Positions 9,112 to 17,412 of a DNA stretch of 64,000 bases are shown here, piece by piece. Under the pieces are notes generated by a model, which was not told where the DNA came from, searched no databases, and was given only the letters and a program-made list of their open reading frames with translations. Every line of letters begins with the position of its first letter. Positions within the stretch are counted from its first letter, which is position 1. This DNA is from Nodularia sp. LEGE 06071. GTDB lineage: Bacteria; Cyanobacteriota; Cyanobacteriia; Cyanobacteriales; Nostocaceae. The stretch spans positions 372,001 through 436,000 of the forward strand of contig NZ_JADEWH010000001.1 in the NCBI RefSeq assembly GCF_015207755.1, written 5' to 3'. The position numbers and the translations under genes were made by a program.

Positions 9112-9172
9112 TGCGATCTGCTTGCAGCAGCGCTTCGCTATCGCCGGAGGCGGGGCTTTGCCCATCGCTTAT
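9112..9172 (-). repeat. Small palindromic dispersed repeat
   Basis: This G/C-rich stretch in an A/T-rich surrounding contains CAGCGCTTCGCTATCGCC followed by GGCGGGGCTTTGCCCATCG, including the short inverted pair GGGGC/TTTGCCC. Its composition and GCTTCGCTATCGC core resemble small interspersed palindromes of Nostoc genomes. It extends the upstream open frame of the small gene artificially. Confidence 0.45.
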
Positions 9173-9188
9173 TCTAAATATCACCAGC

Positions 9189-9854
9189 TTATAAATCGTA
9201 TAAAGTTTTAAACCAGGTTATAAATCCCTGTACCTTTGCATCTTGCGGGTTCAAAATATTATACTTTATGGCTTGATGTATTTGTCTACCTGGTTTATTT
9301 TGCCATGCTAACCAAGTGTAAATTTCCGCTTTATGAATATAGGAATCTTTGAATGTTGCTCCTTGATTTTTTGCCTCCCTTGCTACCTCCTGAGCATATT
9401 GCCAAAGAGATGTCCCCTCTTGAGGAATCATGTAACCTAAAAATGTTTCTAGCATACCTGGGATGATATTATCTGGCATCATCCAAACCCCAAACTTTTG
9501 TCCATCTGGTGTATTAAAAATTAATCCTGTTTCTGGTATTTGTTTAGGAATCTCAATACTATTTGGCTGGCGAATACTTGACAAAACAGTATTTCTAAGA
9601 CTTTGCCAACGTGAAAGCGGCTCAACATCACCATCTACAACTAAACCTAAATGAGTGCGTCCTCCAGTTTGCAATTCTGTATATATGAGGTCTGAAGTGA
9701 TATTGTCAAAACCTTTACATTCATTAATTAATATAATTGGTTGCTCCTTTTTATCAACCCAAGTAATTCCATGTTTCTTAATTAACTCTGGTATAACTCG
9801 TAAATCATCTTGACCTTCAACTAACAATTTTTTGGGATTATCACTTTTTGCCAT
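9189..9854 (-). CDS. DUF3226 Toprim-domain protein, partner of an OLD-like ATPase
   Basis: A 221-residue protein with a Toprim-type nuclease core. The N-terminal Glu strand is KLLVEGQDD (Glu13, Asp16, Asp17) and the DxD strand is LVVDGDVEP (Asp74, Asp76). A C-terminal helical region includes AEIYTWLAWQNKPGRQIHQAI. This arrangement is that of DUF3226. Its ATG is 3 bp after the stop of the ATPase gene, so the two are translationally coupled. ATPase plus Toprim pairs of this layout include the PARIS anti-phage system (AriA ATPase with AriB DUF4435 Toprim) and OLD/Gabija-type systems. A nuclease effector held by the ATPase is therefore a reasonable inference, not shown here. Confidence 0.8.
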   Translation of the reverse strand: MAKSDNPKKLLVEGQDDLRVIPELIKKHGITWVDKKEQPIILINECKGFDNITSDLIYTELQTGGRTHLGLVVDGDVEPLSRWQSLRNTVLSSIRQPNSIEIPKQIPETGLIFNTPDGQKFGVWMMPDNIIPGMLETFLGYMIPQEGTSLWQYAQEVAREAKNQGATFKDSYIHKAEIYTWLAWQNKPGRQIHQAIKYNILNPQDAKVQGFITWFKTLYDL

Positions 9855-9857
9855 TGC

Positions 9858-11018
9858 TTAACGTACCTCAAGTTCTCTTTCAGCAGCAATGACCATTTGA
9901 GGTTCAGTAAAAACTATACTTCTTTCTTTACCTTTTTCAATCCTATGAATTCTAATACCATCTTTAGTTGTATCTTCTTGTTCTGCAATATCGGCTAAAC
10001 TTTGCCAACAATCACTATTATGTGTAGTGGCAAAAACTTGTACATTTAATCTTTTGGCTGTTTGCCAAATCAGTTTCCACATATCGGACATGGTAGTAAA
10101 ATGGAGTCCTGTATCAATCTCATCTATAAATAAATATCCATCTTTAGCGCATACAGTAGCTAGTATAATTCCTAAAATGCGCCAAATACCATCCCCCATA
10201 CTACCAATTGGTACGCGCTGGTTACTGTCAGCAAGGCGGACATAAAAGCCAGTATGCGATTCAGCAGAACGTAATCTCATCATCTGACTAGCTTTTTGAA
10301 CATTTGCTGGAGCAATACGTTCAATTTTATTATCAATAATTTTCAGTGCTTCTGTTACTAATTCTTCTTCAGGATTTAACACTACTTCGTTAAATAGTTC
10401 TGTCATTTTTTCAGTATTTAGGGAAGAAGAATTAATAAATATAGTTTTAGGCACTTTATTCGTTTTATCCCTGCCAAAACGTCTAATAGAGTTTAAATCT
10501 AGACAGTTATTATCTGATAAGGGTAAGTTTAAATGGTCTGTAGTTTCTTCTTGACGCTGCCAAATAATTTGAAAATTTATGATTTTTGTGTGATGACTTG
10601 ATAAATAATCAGCAATAAGTTTTTCTTTGAATTTCTCATCCAAATTAGAATTATTTAAATCATAATCAATCCTTTGTTTAATTTCACCTATTTTTATAGA
10701 AAAATCCTCTTTAACATCATCGTTAATTCCTGAAATTGAAAATGTACTATCTCTCTGAAATTCATGCTCATTAAATAAATGAGAGATATCAAGTTCACGT
10801 TCTTCTCTTAGATGATCACTCCAAAAATACTCACCTCGGTTTATCATTATTTCACCGAGTGGCTCAAGATTAGTTCGTGAGCATAAAAGCTGAATAGCTT
10901 CTAATATAGATGTTTTACCACTGTTATTTTCACCCACGAGCAGATTAATTCTACCTAGCTGCTGAAGCTCGAAAGATTTAAAACATCGAAAATTCTCTAT
11001 TTTTACGCTCTTTAACAT
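9858..11018 (-). CDS. OLD-family-like AAA ATPase (ABC/SMC-type), first gene of a two-gene module
   Basis: A 386-residue ATPase starting MLKSVKIENFRCFKSF. It has Walker A GENNSGKTS at residues 29-37, the signature-like IGSMGDGIWRILGI, Walker B GYLFIDEIDTGLH and a following His switch (VQVFATTHNSD). This is the AAA_15/AAA_21 architecture of OLD, AbiL-like and PARIS AriA ATPases. The central region is poorly conserved-looking and helical. The open frame begins at 11042, but ATG 11018 gives the typical N-terminus of the family and is preferred. Together with the DUF3226 gene 3 bp downstream it forms a compact two-gene operon. A phage-sensing or abortive-infection role is inferred from family and neighbourhood. 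Confidence 0.85.
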   Translation of the reverse strand: MLKSVKIENFRCFKSFELQQLGRINLLVGENNSGKTSILEAIQLLCSRTNLEPLGEIMINRGEYFWSDHLREERELDISHLFNEHEFQRDSTFSISGINDDVKEDFSIKIGEIKQRIDYDLNNSNLDEKFKEKLIADYLSSHHTKIINFQIIWQRQEETTDHLNLPLSDNNCLDLNSIRRFGRDKTNKVPKTIFINSSSLNTEKMTELFNEVVLNPEEELVTEALKIIDNKIERIAPANVQKASQMMRLRSAESHTGFYVRLADSNQRVPIGSMGDGIWRILGIILATVCAKDGYLFIDEIDTGLHFTTMSDMWKLIWQTAKRLNVQVFATTHNSDCWQSLADIAEQEDTTKDGIRIHRIEKGKERSIVFTEPQMVIAAERELEVR

Positions 11019-11110
11019 GATTTTTTTAGCCAAAAACAACAAAGAGGTAATGACTGGTATTAGTGCAAGTAATTGTGATACCTCTCACTCTAGCAAAACA
11101 AGCGCCTGCT

Positions 11111-11785
11111 TTAACTACATTCATCAACAGCCGACTCCACAGGCTCAAATGTAACTTTGTTGTATAAATCTTGTAGGGAAATCTCAAAGGGTATAGTATT
11201 GAGTGCGATCGCCTGATCTTCCTCATCATACTCACGCAGCGACCATTGCTTTTTCCCAGTCTTAGAAAATTGCTCTACACGAATCCGAGTTTGGTCAATT
11301 AGTAAATATTCTTGAAACGTAGGAATAGTTCGGTAAGCCTCAAATTTATTCTCACGGTCATAGCCTTTGGTCGATTTTGATAAAACCTCAATAATCACCT
11401 GTGGATTGACAATGATATCTTTACAATTATTGAAAAATTCCGGTTCATCCGCCAGTATCATCACATCTGGATAAGTATAAATACGCTTTTGCGGTATCCA
11501 CAGACGCAAATCACCTGTGAAAGCCTCATAATTCTGCTGTCTGAAAGCAAAATTTAATGCAGCGTAGAGATTGCCAGAGATTCGTTTATGATCTATTCGA
11601 CATCTCCCAAAATTAGGTTTTAAACTTTGCTGTACAAGGCTTTGATGCTCATTTGCGGATATGTCTAATGTTCCGCCTGTCATTGGAATTATTACCCCGT
11701 CAATATATTCGCTTTTATACTCAGCAGCTTCCTCTAAAGCTAAATATTCCTCTGGAGTATAGTATCGCTGTTGTGTTACTTGCAT
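11111..11785 (-). CDS. Uma2 family (DUF820) PD-(D/E)XK putative endonuclease
   Basis: A 224-residue protein of the Uma2/DUF820 family, which is greatly expanded in filamentous cyanobacteria. It opens with YYTPEEYLALEEAAEYKSEYIDGVI and has the core YPDVMILADEP...VNPQVIIEVLSKSTKGYDRENKFEAY, where the Asp and the Glu-Val-Leu-Ser stretch occupy the positions of the PD-(D/E)XK active site. The biological role of the family is unknown, although a transposon-derived or restriction-like nuclease has been proposed. It lies 92 bp upstream of the ATPase start, on the same strand. It may belong to the same accessory island, but such genes are common enough that the link is weak. Confidence 0.85.
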   Translation of the reverse strand: MQVTQQRYYTPEEYLALEEAAEYKSEYIDGVIIPMTGGTLDISANEHQSLVQQSLKPNFGRCRIDHKRISGNLYAALNFAFRQQNYEAFTGDLRLWIPQKRIYTYPDVMILADEPEFFNNCKDIIVNPQVIIEVLSKSTKGYDRENKFEAYRTIPTFQEYLLIDQTRIRVEQFSKTGKKQWSLREYDEEDQAIALNTIPFEISLQDLYNKVTFEPVESAVDECS

Positions 11786-11843
11786 AATTTTTTCCTGTAG
11801 CGATGCCTACAAATATTCTAACGTGTTCTGACAAATCATTTTA

Positions 11844-11875
11844 ATTACGAATTACGAATTACGAATTACGAATTA
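11844..11875. repeat. Heptamer tandem repeat (ATTACGA)n at the 3' end of the aldo/keto reductase gene
   Basis: Four exact copies of ATTACGA run from 11844 to 11871 and a partial unit (ATTA) follows. The stop codon of the aldo/keto reductase gene (minus strand TAA, 11873-11875) lies inside this partial unit. The same heptamer recurs at 47828-47880. Confidence 0.9.
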
Positions 11876-13003
11876 TTCCCACAGTCTTTTCCTATTTTTC
11901 CCGCTTAATCTTTCGTGAGTATCTGCTAACAAAGCGGGAATATTTAATTTTTCTGGACACCGAGGTAAACATTCCCCGCATTCTGTACAACGATTGCCTT
12001 TCATTCCAGGGAACCAGTGACCAGCATTTTCAAACATTCCATAACGATATTTTCCATAGTCCGTCATTTCATAAGCTAAGGCAAGATTTCGTAACCGCAA
12101 TACTTCGGGAATATTGATATTTTCTGGACAAGGTAAACAGGCATAACACTGACTACATTTGTCAGTTTCTAAAGCAGCTTTTTGGTGTTCTTCTAAGTTT
12201 TGAAAAGCTAATTTTTCTGAAGGTGTTAATTCATGAACACTATCAGCAAACCGCAATGGTTCTATTAATTCATCTGGGTTAGCTGCACCCACACTCAAAG
12301 TAGTAATCCGATGATCACTGAGTAAAAATCGATAATTTAATTCTAAAGGTGAATAAGGCTGACACAGGTCTATTAATGTTTGGGGTGGCGTGTAGAGGCG
12401 GCCTCCCTTATCTGCTGGTGAAATTATAAAAATGCCCATGTCCTTTTCAGCAGCTAGCTGAATTGCTGGGGCATGACGTTGGAAAAAATAGTAATAATGC
12501 AGATTGACAAATTCAAATAAATCTGTATTGATTGCCGCTAAAATTATATCTAATGAAGCGTGGGTGGAAAAACCAACGTGTCGCACTCGACCGTCATCAA
12601 CAGCTTCCTGGACGGCTTTCATGCAGCCACCGTTGGCTTGCACCCACTGGAGATGCTCCCAAGTATTTAAGCCATGAATGCCTAAGCAATCTAGATAATC
12701 TAGATTTAATCGTTCTAGGGATTCATCGATGCACCGACGCATACTATCAGCATCAACTGTAGGCAGGATTTTGGTAGTGATGTAAACCTGAGAACGGGGT
12801 AATGATAATCCGCCTTTGATAGCTGCACCAAGATACTCCTCACTTTTGCCATAACCTCTGGCTGTTTCTAGATGATTTACTCCTAGCGCTAAAGCTGCGG
12901 TAATTGTCTGCTGTGCATTTTCGACATCAGCCAGATAGCGCATTGTTCCAAGAGAAAAAACCGAGAGGTGTAGGTTAGTTTTGCCAAAGCGTCGGTATTG
13001 CAT
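11873..13003 (-). CDS. Aldo/keto reductase with C-terminal 4Fe-4S domain
   Basis: A 376-residue oxidoreductase. Residues 1-265 form the aldo/keto reductase barrel: MQYRRFGKTNLHLSVFSLGTMRY at the N-terminus, NHLETARGYGKSEEYLG with the catalytic Asp position replaced by Glu-Thr-Ala, and IHGLN. The last about 110 residues carry two cysteine clusters (CSQCYACLPCP and CTECGECLPRCP), as in ferredoxin-type 4Fe-4S proteins. Electron transfer from ferredoxin rather than, or in addition to, NADPH is plausible. The substrate is unknown. ATG 13001-13003 is the start, and the stop codon lies within a heptamer repeat. Confidence 0.88.
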   Translation of the reverse strand: MQYRRFGKTNLHLSVFSLGTMRYLADVENAQQTITAALALGVNHLETARGYGKSEEYLGAAIKGGLSLPRSQVYITTKILPTVDADSMRRCIDESLERLNLDYLDCLGIHGLNTWEHLQWVQANGGCMKAVQEAVDDGRVRHVGFSTHASLDIILAAINTDLFEFVNLHYYYFFQRHAPAIQLAAEKDMGIFIISPADKGGRLYTPPQTLIDLCQPYSPLELNYRFLLSDHRITTLSVGAANPDELIEPLRFADSVHELTPSEKLAFQNLEEHQKAALETDKCSQCYACLPCPENINIPEVLRLRNLALAYEMTDYGKYRYGMFENAGHWFPGMKGNRCTECGECLPRCPEKLNIPALLADTHERLSGKNRKRLWE

Positions 13004-13087
13004 GATAAATGCTGAGTAAGAAGAAGAGTGGGAACAGAAAGAAATCCGGGAGAAAGACGTTGTTACAAATCCAATTTATTTATTCTC

Positions 13088-13108
13088 CCCTGCTCCCTGC
13101 TCCCTGCC
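13088..13108. repeat. Short C-rich heptamer array (CCCTGCT)3
   Basis: Three units of CCCTGCT/CCCTGCC lie 13 bp beyond the stop codon of the nuclease-family gene at 13122. The same heptamer appears at 35645-35665 and 41724-41744, again next to gene 3' ends. Confidence 0.7.
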
Positions 13109-13121
13109 CCTCTGCTTCCAT

Positions 13122-13619
13122 CTAGCTGTCGCCATTACCAAAGCGCTTGATCAAATCTTCAGGGCGAAGATTGGAGATAAATTCACGGAAGGCTTGCTGT
13201 TCGGCTTCATCAGCGTCGCGATCAACAGGAATTGAAGCATCAGAAACCACTTCCTCCATGACCCAGATGGGGGCATTGGTACGGAGAGCAACGGCGATCG
13301 CATCGCTGGGACGCGCATCAATTTCTTTTTTGATTTCGCCTTGCTGGACAATTAAGGCTGCATAAAATGTATCCTTTTGTAAGGAGTGAATAATCACCTT
13401 TTCCAGAATCATGGAACATGACTCTAAAAGATTCACAATTAAGTCGTGTGTTAGCGGTCTGGGAGGCTTTTGATTTTCTAGCGCAGCCATAATTGCTCTC
13501 GCCTGTTCCTGTCCAATATAAATTGGTAAAGCCCGCCGATCTGAGGCATCTTTCAAAAGTACAATGGGACTGCGGGTTATGGCATCTAATGCTATGCCAG
13601 CGACTCTCATTTCAATCAT
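13122..13619 (-). CDS. Bifunctional nuclease family protein (DUF151/BFN)
   Basis: A 165-residue protein starting MIEMRVAGIALDAITRSPIVLLKD and continuing RALPIYIGQEQARAIMAALE, the conserved signature of DUF151. Plant BFN proteins of this family have RNase and DNase activity, and the T. maritima member was solved structurally. In cyanobacteria the role is not established. The segment IDARPSDAIAVALRTNAPIWV holds the conserved Asp-Ala-Arg-Pro-Ser-Asp motif proposed as the active region. It is divergent from ribE, 339 bp away, and stands alone. Confidence 0.88.
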   Translation of the reverse strand: MIEMRVAGIALDAITRSPIVLLKDASDRRALPIYIGQEQARAIMAALENQKPPRPLTHDLIVNLLESCSMILEKVIIHSLQKDTFYAALIVQQGEIKKEIDARPSDAIAVALRTNAPIWVMEEVVSDASIPVDRDADEAEQQAFREFISNLRPEDLIKRFGNGDS

Positions 13620-13958
13620 TGCCTAAGCCTCTACAATCCTTTGAATGATTGGGCGCTCTGTAACAAATAATACTGTTTTGTTGGGTAACTTGGGGGCGGG
13701 AATAAACATAAGCATTGTTCTCTATAATTGCTTCTATTAAACTCCGAACTTGTTGTGAACACCAGAGTAATTCAAAGTGGTCTACCTAGACAATAACCTG
13801 ATTAACCAAGTATGCCTTGTGAAGGATGCGAATGTGTTAATAACTTTATAATAGAAACAGTCAGAAATTATACCTAATGTGTTCAGCATTAATGACAGAA
13901 TTACAGTGGATTTTTCGCAAAATTAGGCAATAAATAGAATTAGTTTGAGAAAAAAACC
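13620..13958. other. Intergenic region between the BFN and ribE genes
   Basis: 339 bp between divergent genes. It presumably contains both promoters. I looked for an FMN riboswitch upstream of ribE and see no matching conserved core. No repeat or RNA can be supported. Confidence 0.4.
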
Positions 13959-14621
13959 GTGTTTACAGGATTAATCCAAGCATTAGGAACGATGAAACCT
14001 CTAGGGGGGGATTCTTGGCAAATTACCTTTGTAAGTCAGTCCTCTGTTGTCATTATGCAGGATTTGGCTTACGGTGACAGCGTTGCTGTCGATGGAGTTT
14101 GCCTCACAGTGGAGAAAATTTTAAACAATGGGTTTATCGCCACTGCTTCACCGGAGACTCTACGCCGCACGACCCTGGGAGATGAGCAAACACAACAGAC
14201 ATATGTCAACTTAGAAGCTTCGCTGCGGGTGGGTGGTAAAGTCGGCGGTCACTTTGTCATGGGTCATGTAGATGGTATAGGTCAATTAGTAACGGCCGCA
14301 CAAACGGCTAGTTCTTGGGAAATGACGTTTACAGCACCCGAAGCGATCGCGCGGTATATTGTCCCCAAAGGTAGCATTGCTGTGAATGGTATCAGCCTCA
14401 CAGTAGCTGCTTATGAGCCGGAATTGTCTCAGTTCACAGTCGCAGTTATTCCCCTCACCTATGACGATACAAATCTCCGTTATCTTGTCTCAGGCAGTTG
14501 GGTAAATTTAGAAGGGGATATTCTCGGCAAATATGTCGAAAAATTTCTTTCCCCTGGCAAACAACATCCGAAAACTGATTACTTAACACCTGCTTTTTTA
14601 GCAGAAAATGGGTATTTGTAA
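13959..14621 (+). CDS. ribE: Riboflavin synthase, alpha subunit
   Basis: A 220-residue protein starting MFTGLIQALGTM from a GTG codon. It has the internally duplicated lumazine-binding fold. The first copy contains GDSVAVDGVCLTVEKI and HFVMGHVDGIG; the second contains KGSIAVNGISLTVAAYEP and GDILGKYVEKFL. The enzyme dismutates two 6,7-dimethyl-8-ribityllumazine molecules to riboflavin in the cytosol. The length matches the family (about 215). No other riboflavin gene is in the window, as is usual in cyanobacteria where the rib genes are scattered. A palindromic repeat just after the stop separates it from the convergent M23 gene. Confidence 0.95.
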   Translation: MFTGLIQALGTMKPLGGDSWQITFVSQSSVVIMQDLAYGDSVAVDGVCLTVEKILNNGFIATASPETLRRTTLGDEQTQQTYVNLEASLRVGGKVGGHFVMGHVDGIGQLVTAAQTASSWEMTFTAPEAIARYIVPKGSIAVNGISLTVAAYEPELSQFTVAVIPLTYDDTNLRYLVSGSWVNLEGDILGKYVEKFLSPGKQHPKTDYLTPAFLAENGYL

Positions 14622-14632
14622 TTAGGGAGTAA

Positions 14633-14660
14633 GTAGAGACACGATTCATCGCGTCTCTAC
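14633..14660. repeat. Palindromic dispersed repeat GTAGAGAC...GTCTCTAC between convergent genes
   Basis: The perfect 8-bp arms GTAGAGAC (14633-14640) and GTCTCTAC (14653-14660) enclose a second pair CGAT/ATCG. The hairpin could act as a bidirectional terminator between ribE and the M23 peptidase gene. A degenerate copy is at 1766-1793. This element type is common in Nostoc-like genomes. Confidence 0.75.
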
Positions 14661-14683
14661 AAGAGAGTAGGGGAAGTCCAGTT

Positions 14684-14718
14684 TTTTGACTTTTGATTTT
14701 TGACTTTTGACTTTTGAC
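14684..14718. repeat. Heptamer tandem repeat (TTTTGAC)5
   Basis: Five 7-bp units (TTTTGAC, one of them TTTTGAT) lie 15 bp downstream of the M23 gene stop codon at 14734. Related TCAAAAG units are at 1803-1832 in the opposite orientation. Confidence 0.8.
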
Positions 14719-14733
14719 TTCCGCCTTGCGGTG

Positions 14734-16434
14734 CTAGCTATCTGGGTCTTGGGTAACTTGAGCTGTTTGTAAAGCTTGTAGCATTTGACTGAGGGCAACT
14801 TGTAATTGTACACCTGAGTCAACAGCAACCCAACCTTGTGGTTTGAGGTGGCGGACTTCAAAGTGTAGGTGAGGCCCTGTAGAGTTACCAGTGCTACCAA
14901 CTCGCCCAATCACAGTTCCTTGTTCTACCCTCTGACCGGGTTGAACAAATAGTTCTGACATATGAGCATAAAGGGTTTGTTGAGCAGAAGGGTGGTTAAC
15001 AACTACGGTTAAACCATAACCACCCATCCAGTTGGCAGTTTGCACTGTACCTTCTGCGGCTGCTACTACAGGTGTCCCCGTTGGCGCAGCTAAATCTGTG
15101 CCGGCGTGGAAGCGGCTATCACCTGTAATCGGATGAGTTCTCCAACCAAATACAGAACTAATGCGAGCGGGTATAGAAAGGGGAAATGCCATTCCCCCAT
15201 CGCCACTATATGCCAGTCTCCCAGTGAAGGGAATTTGTGGCAGCACTGATGCTAATTGGAAGTCGTAAGCTACTGTACTGGGTCGGGGTGCAATATTGCC
15301 TGCTGCCATTGGTGGGGGTAGAGTCCCGCCACTGGGTGCGATGGCAGATCGGTTCGCTGACGTGGTGGCGAAATCACTAGGGTTAGGGATAAACCGATTA
15401 GGGCGAGATGCAGTTTTGGTAGCCCCACCAGATACAGCCTGATTAGGAGTCCATCTGTTGTTGCTGTTATTAGTGGCTGCTGGTCGAGCGACTGGAACGT
15501 TCGCTACCTGAGTATTTTGGCTAGTTTTAAGCCAGTTGGGTGCTGTTTTAGCTTCAGAATTAGCTACTTGCTGATTGCTCTCAGGTTTCTGGGTGGCTTG
15601 AGCGCAACTACTGCCTGATAGACTTTGCCCAGACGGTAAAACGGTTTGACAACCACTAGAGCGTTCTGTTAGCACCACAGAGTTAGGTGCTTGATAAGTA
15701 GCCGTAGCATTGGGGTTGTAATTGATAGGATCAATATAGGCGTTATTATAATCCCTGGTTTTTCCTGTGGTTCCTATCGTTGCGCCGTTCGAGTTATTTG
15801 ATGGTTGGGCAATTTCTGGAAGTTTTTCCGGTAAAGTGCGGGGTGTACTAGGTTGGGCTACTTCAGTTTTGAGCTTCTCCAAAGTCACATTGGCTCTGGG
15901 AGTAGAAACCTCAGTTTTGGGCTTCTCTAAACTCACATTGGCTCTGGGAGGGGAAACCTCAGTTTTGAGCTTCTCTAAACTCACATTGGCTCTGGGAGTA
16001 GAAACCTCAGTTTTGGGCTTCTCTAAACTCACATTGGCTCTGGGAGTAGAAACCTCAGTTTTGGGCTTCTCTAAAGTCACATTGGCTTTTGGAGGGGAAA
16101 CCTCTTGTGTACTACGTAGTCTCTGTCTCAGGTCAGCTTGCGGTTCTGCAACTTCGGGTTGCGGTCGAGATAGCGCTGAAGAAAGAGTATCTTTTTTTAC
16201 TGGATTTGGTATGACTACTGCTGATTGAGAACTTTCAACAGTCGGAACAATATTATCTATACCTGTTTCTGTTTGGGCAATTGCCAAGCCGCCACTTAAG
16301 AAACTGGCACTACTCAGCAAAAAAAAGCTTTGTGCTGGTAGCGTAGACGCATAGATATGGAAAAGCTTTCCGTAAGGAGAGCGTCTTGATGAGTTATTTA
16401 AATGGTGATGGGCAGATTTATGGCGCTGCGTCAT
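14734..16434 (-). CDS. M23 family metallopeptidase (LytM-type) with repeat linker
   Basis: A 566-residue envelope protein. A basic N-terminus is followed by a hydrophobic signal segment (residues 36-54) with probable cleavage after AIA. Residues 110-189 are five tandem 16-residue repeats (TEVSTPRANVSLEKPK type), followed by a long Pro/Ser/Asn-rich region. The C-terminal 130 residues are the M23 domain: SRFHAGTDLAAPTGTPVVAAAEGTV supplies the first zinc His and Asp, YAHMS and HLHFEVR supply the remaining His residues. All zinc ligands are present, so it should be an active cell-wall endopeptidase rather than a degenerate NlpD/EnvC activator. It is convergent with ribE. The N-terminal segment RRSPYGKLFHIYAST is encoded by DNA that looks like a dispersed repeat, so the true signal peptide may begin later. 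Confidence 0.9.
   Translation of the reverse strand: MTQRHKSAHHHLNNSSRRSPYGKLFHIYASTLPAQSFFLLSSASFLSGGLAIAQTETGIDNIVPTVESSQSAVVIPNPVKKDTLSSALSRPQPEVAEPQADLRQRLRSTQEVSPPKANVTLEKPKTEVSTPRANVSLEKPKTEVSTPRANVSLEKLKTEVSPPRANVSLEKPKTEVSTPRANVTLEKLKTEVAQPSTPRTLPEKLPEIAQPSNNSNGATIGTTGKTRDYNNAYIDPINYNPNATATYQAPNSVVLTERSSGCQTVLPSGQSLSGSSCAQATQKPESNQQVANSEAKTAPNWLKTSQNTQVANVPVARPAATNNSNNRWTPNQAVSGGATKTASRPNRFIPNPSDFATTSANRSAIAPSGGTLPPPMAAGNIAPRPSTVAYDFQLASVLPQIPFTGRLAYSGDGGMAFPLSIPARISSVFGWRTHPITGDSRFHAGTDLAAPTGTPVVAAAEGTVQTANWMGGYGLTVVVNHPSAQQTLYAHMSELFVQPGQRVEQGTVIGRVGSTGNSTGPHLHFEVRHLKPQGWVAVDSGVQLQVALSQMLQALQTAQVTQDPDS
15868..16107 (-). repeat. Five 48-bp tandem repeats within the M23 peptidase gene
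   Basis: Five consecutive 48-bp units encode 16-residue copies beginning (T/Q)EVS and containing ANV(S/T)LEK. The copies differ at only a few positions and stay in frame. They form a periplasmic linker rich in Pro, Lys and Glu. Copy number is likely to vary between strains. Confidence 0.88.
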
Positions 16435-16517
16435 TAGTTCTCTCAGTTGTATTAAATTAGCCTAAAGAGATGATGTCAGTGGTTTGTCTTGCCCAAAGAG
16501 CGAAATTTTAAACAAAC

Positions 16518-17336
16518 CTAAAATGAAACAGAAGATTTACGGTAACCCAAACTGATTGTACCGGGTTCAACATAAATTTCTGGTGTTTTTATGTCATTTG
16601 AATCATACGTTTCAAAAGAGACATGAAGCTTTCCCTGTGAATTTACGCCCACCACAGTGCCTAAAAGATTATTGATGTACACTTGATCACCGATATTTGT
16701 CAATAAATCTAAATATCGAGACAAGAGTACACTTACTCCTTCTTGGCAGAGACAGTCTATACCGGATTTTATTCCTAGTAAAACTGTGTTCGTGAGCATT
16801 TCCAGACAAGAAATAGCTTTAGTAGCCTGGGTCGCTTGCCAGGATTCAAGATTGATGCCAGTATCGGGTACTGGGTTAGTCCAGTTAATACCGACACCAA
16901 TCACTGCTTGTATGATCTGTCCATTATGGACTTTTGTTTCCGTCAAAATGCCGCCGAGTTTGCGACCATGCAATACTAAGTCATTAGGCCATTTAATGCC
17001 CACGCTTACGCCGGACTGGCGCAACCCCGCAGCAATTCCCCAAGCACTGGCTAAGGTGAGCTGATAACTATCCGTAGCTTCTAGTTTAGGAACAATACCC
17101 ATCGAAAGATATAGTCCCCCGGTGGGAGAAATCCATTGACGACCCCATTGTCCTCGTCCAGAAGTTTGCTGGGTAGCAATTACTACAGAATTTTTATCAG
17201 CCCCCTGTCTCAGCAAGCCCCACAGGGTCTGATTAGTTGAAGGAACACTTTCAAAAATATGTAGGGAAGATGGTAAATAAGGATACCCATGTCCCGATTC
17301 CAGGGTAGTTTCCAAGAGTTGCAGATCAAATCCCAC
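16518..17336 (-). CDS. birA: Biotin--[acetyl-CoA-carboxylase] ligase
   Basis: A 272-residue biotin protein ligase without the N-terminal DNA-binding domain found in E. coli BirA, hence an enzyme only and not a repressor. The biotinoyl-AMP loop is SGRGQWGRQWISP, followed by GIKWPNDLVLHGRKLGGIL and VIGVGINW. A small C-terminal SH3-like domain starts near LTNIGDQVYINN. It attaches biotin to the AccB subunit of acetyl-CoA carboxylase. The start is GTG at 17334-17336. It is divergent from pgeF. Confidence 0.93.
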   Translation of the reverse strand: MGFDLQLLETTLESGHGYPYLPSSLHIFESVPSTNQTLWGLLRQGADKNSVVIATQQTSGRGQWGRQWISPTGGLYLSMGIVPKLEATDSYQLTLASAWGIAAGLRQSGVSVGIKWPNDLVLHGRKLGGILTETKVHNGQIIQAVIGVGINWTNPVPDTGINLESWQATQATKAISCLEMLTNTVLLGIKSGIDCLCQEGVSVLLSRYLDLLTNIGDQVYINNLLGTVVGVNSQGKLHVSFETYDSNDIKTPEIYVEPGTISLGYRKSSVSF

Positions 17337-17412
17337 AGCAGTTAACCGAAATCCCGTTGTTCAAGTTAGCATTAATTGATTGATTTTGATTTCTGTTTCG
17401 GTTTGGTTCAAG

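Noticed and set aside
13620-13958. FMN riboswitch upstream of ribE
   Set aside because: No conserved RFN core could be found in the 339 bp; cyanobacterial ribE is usually not riboswitch-controlled.
15767-16228. 153-codon frame opposite the M23 gene repeats
   Set aside because: It is the antisense of the 48-bp repeats, which keeps stops out; the M23 frame has signal peptide and zinc motifs.
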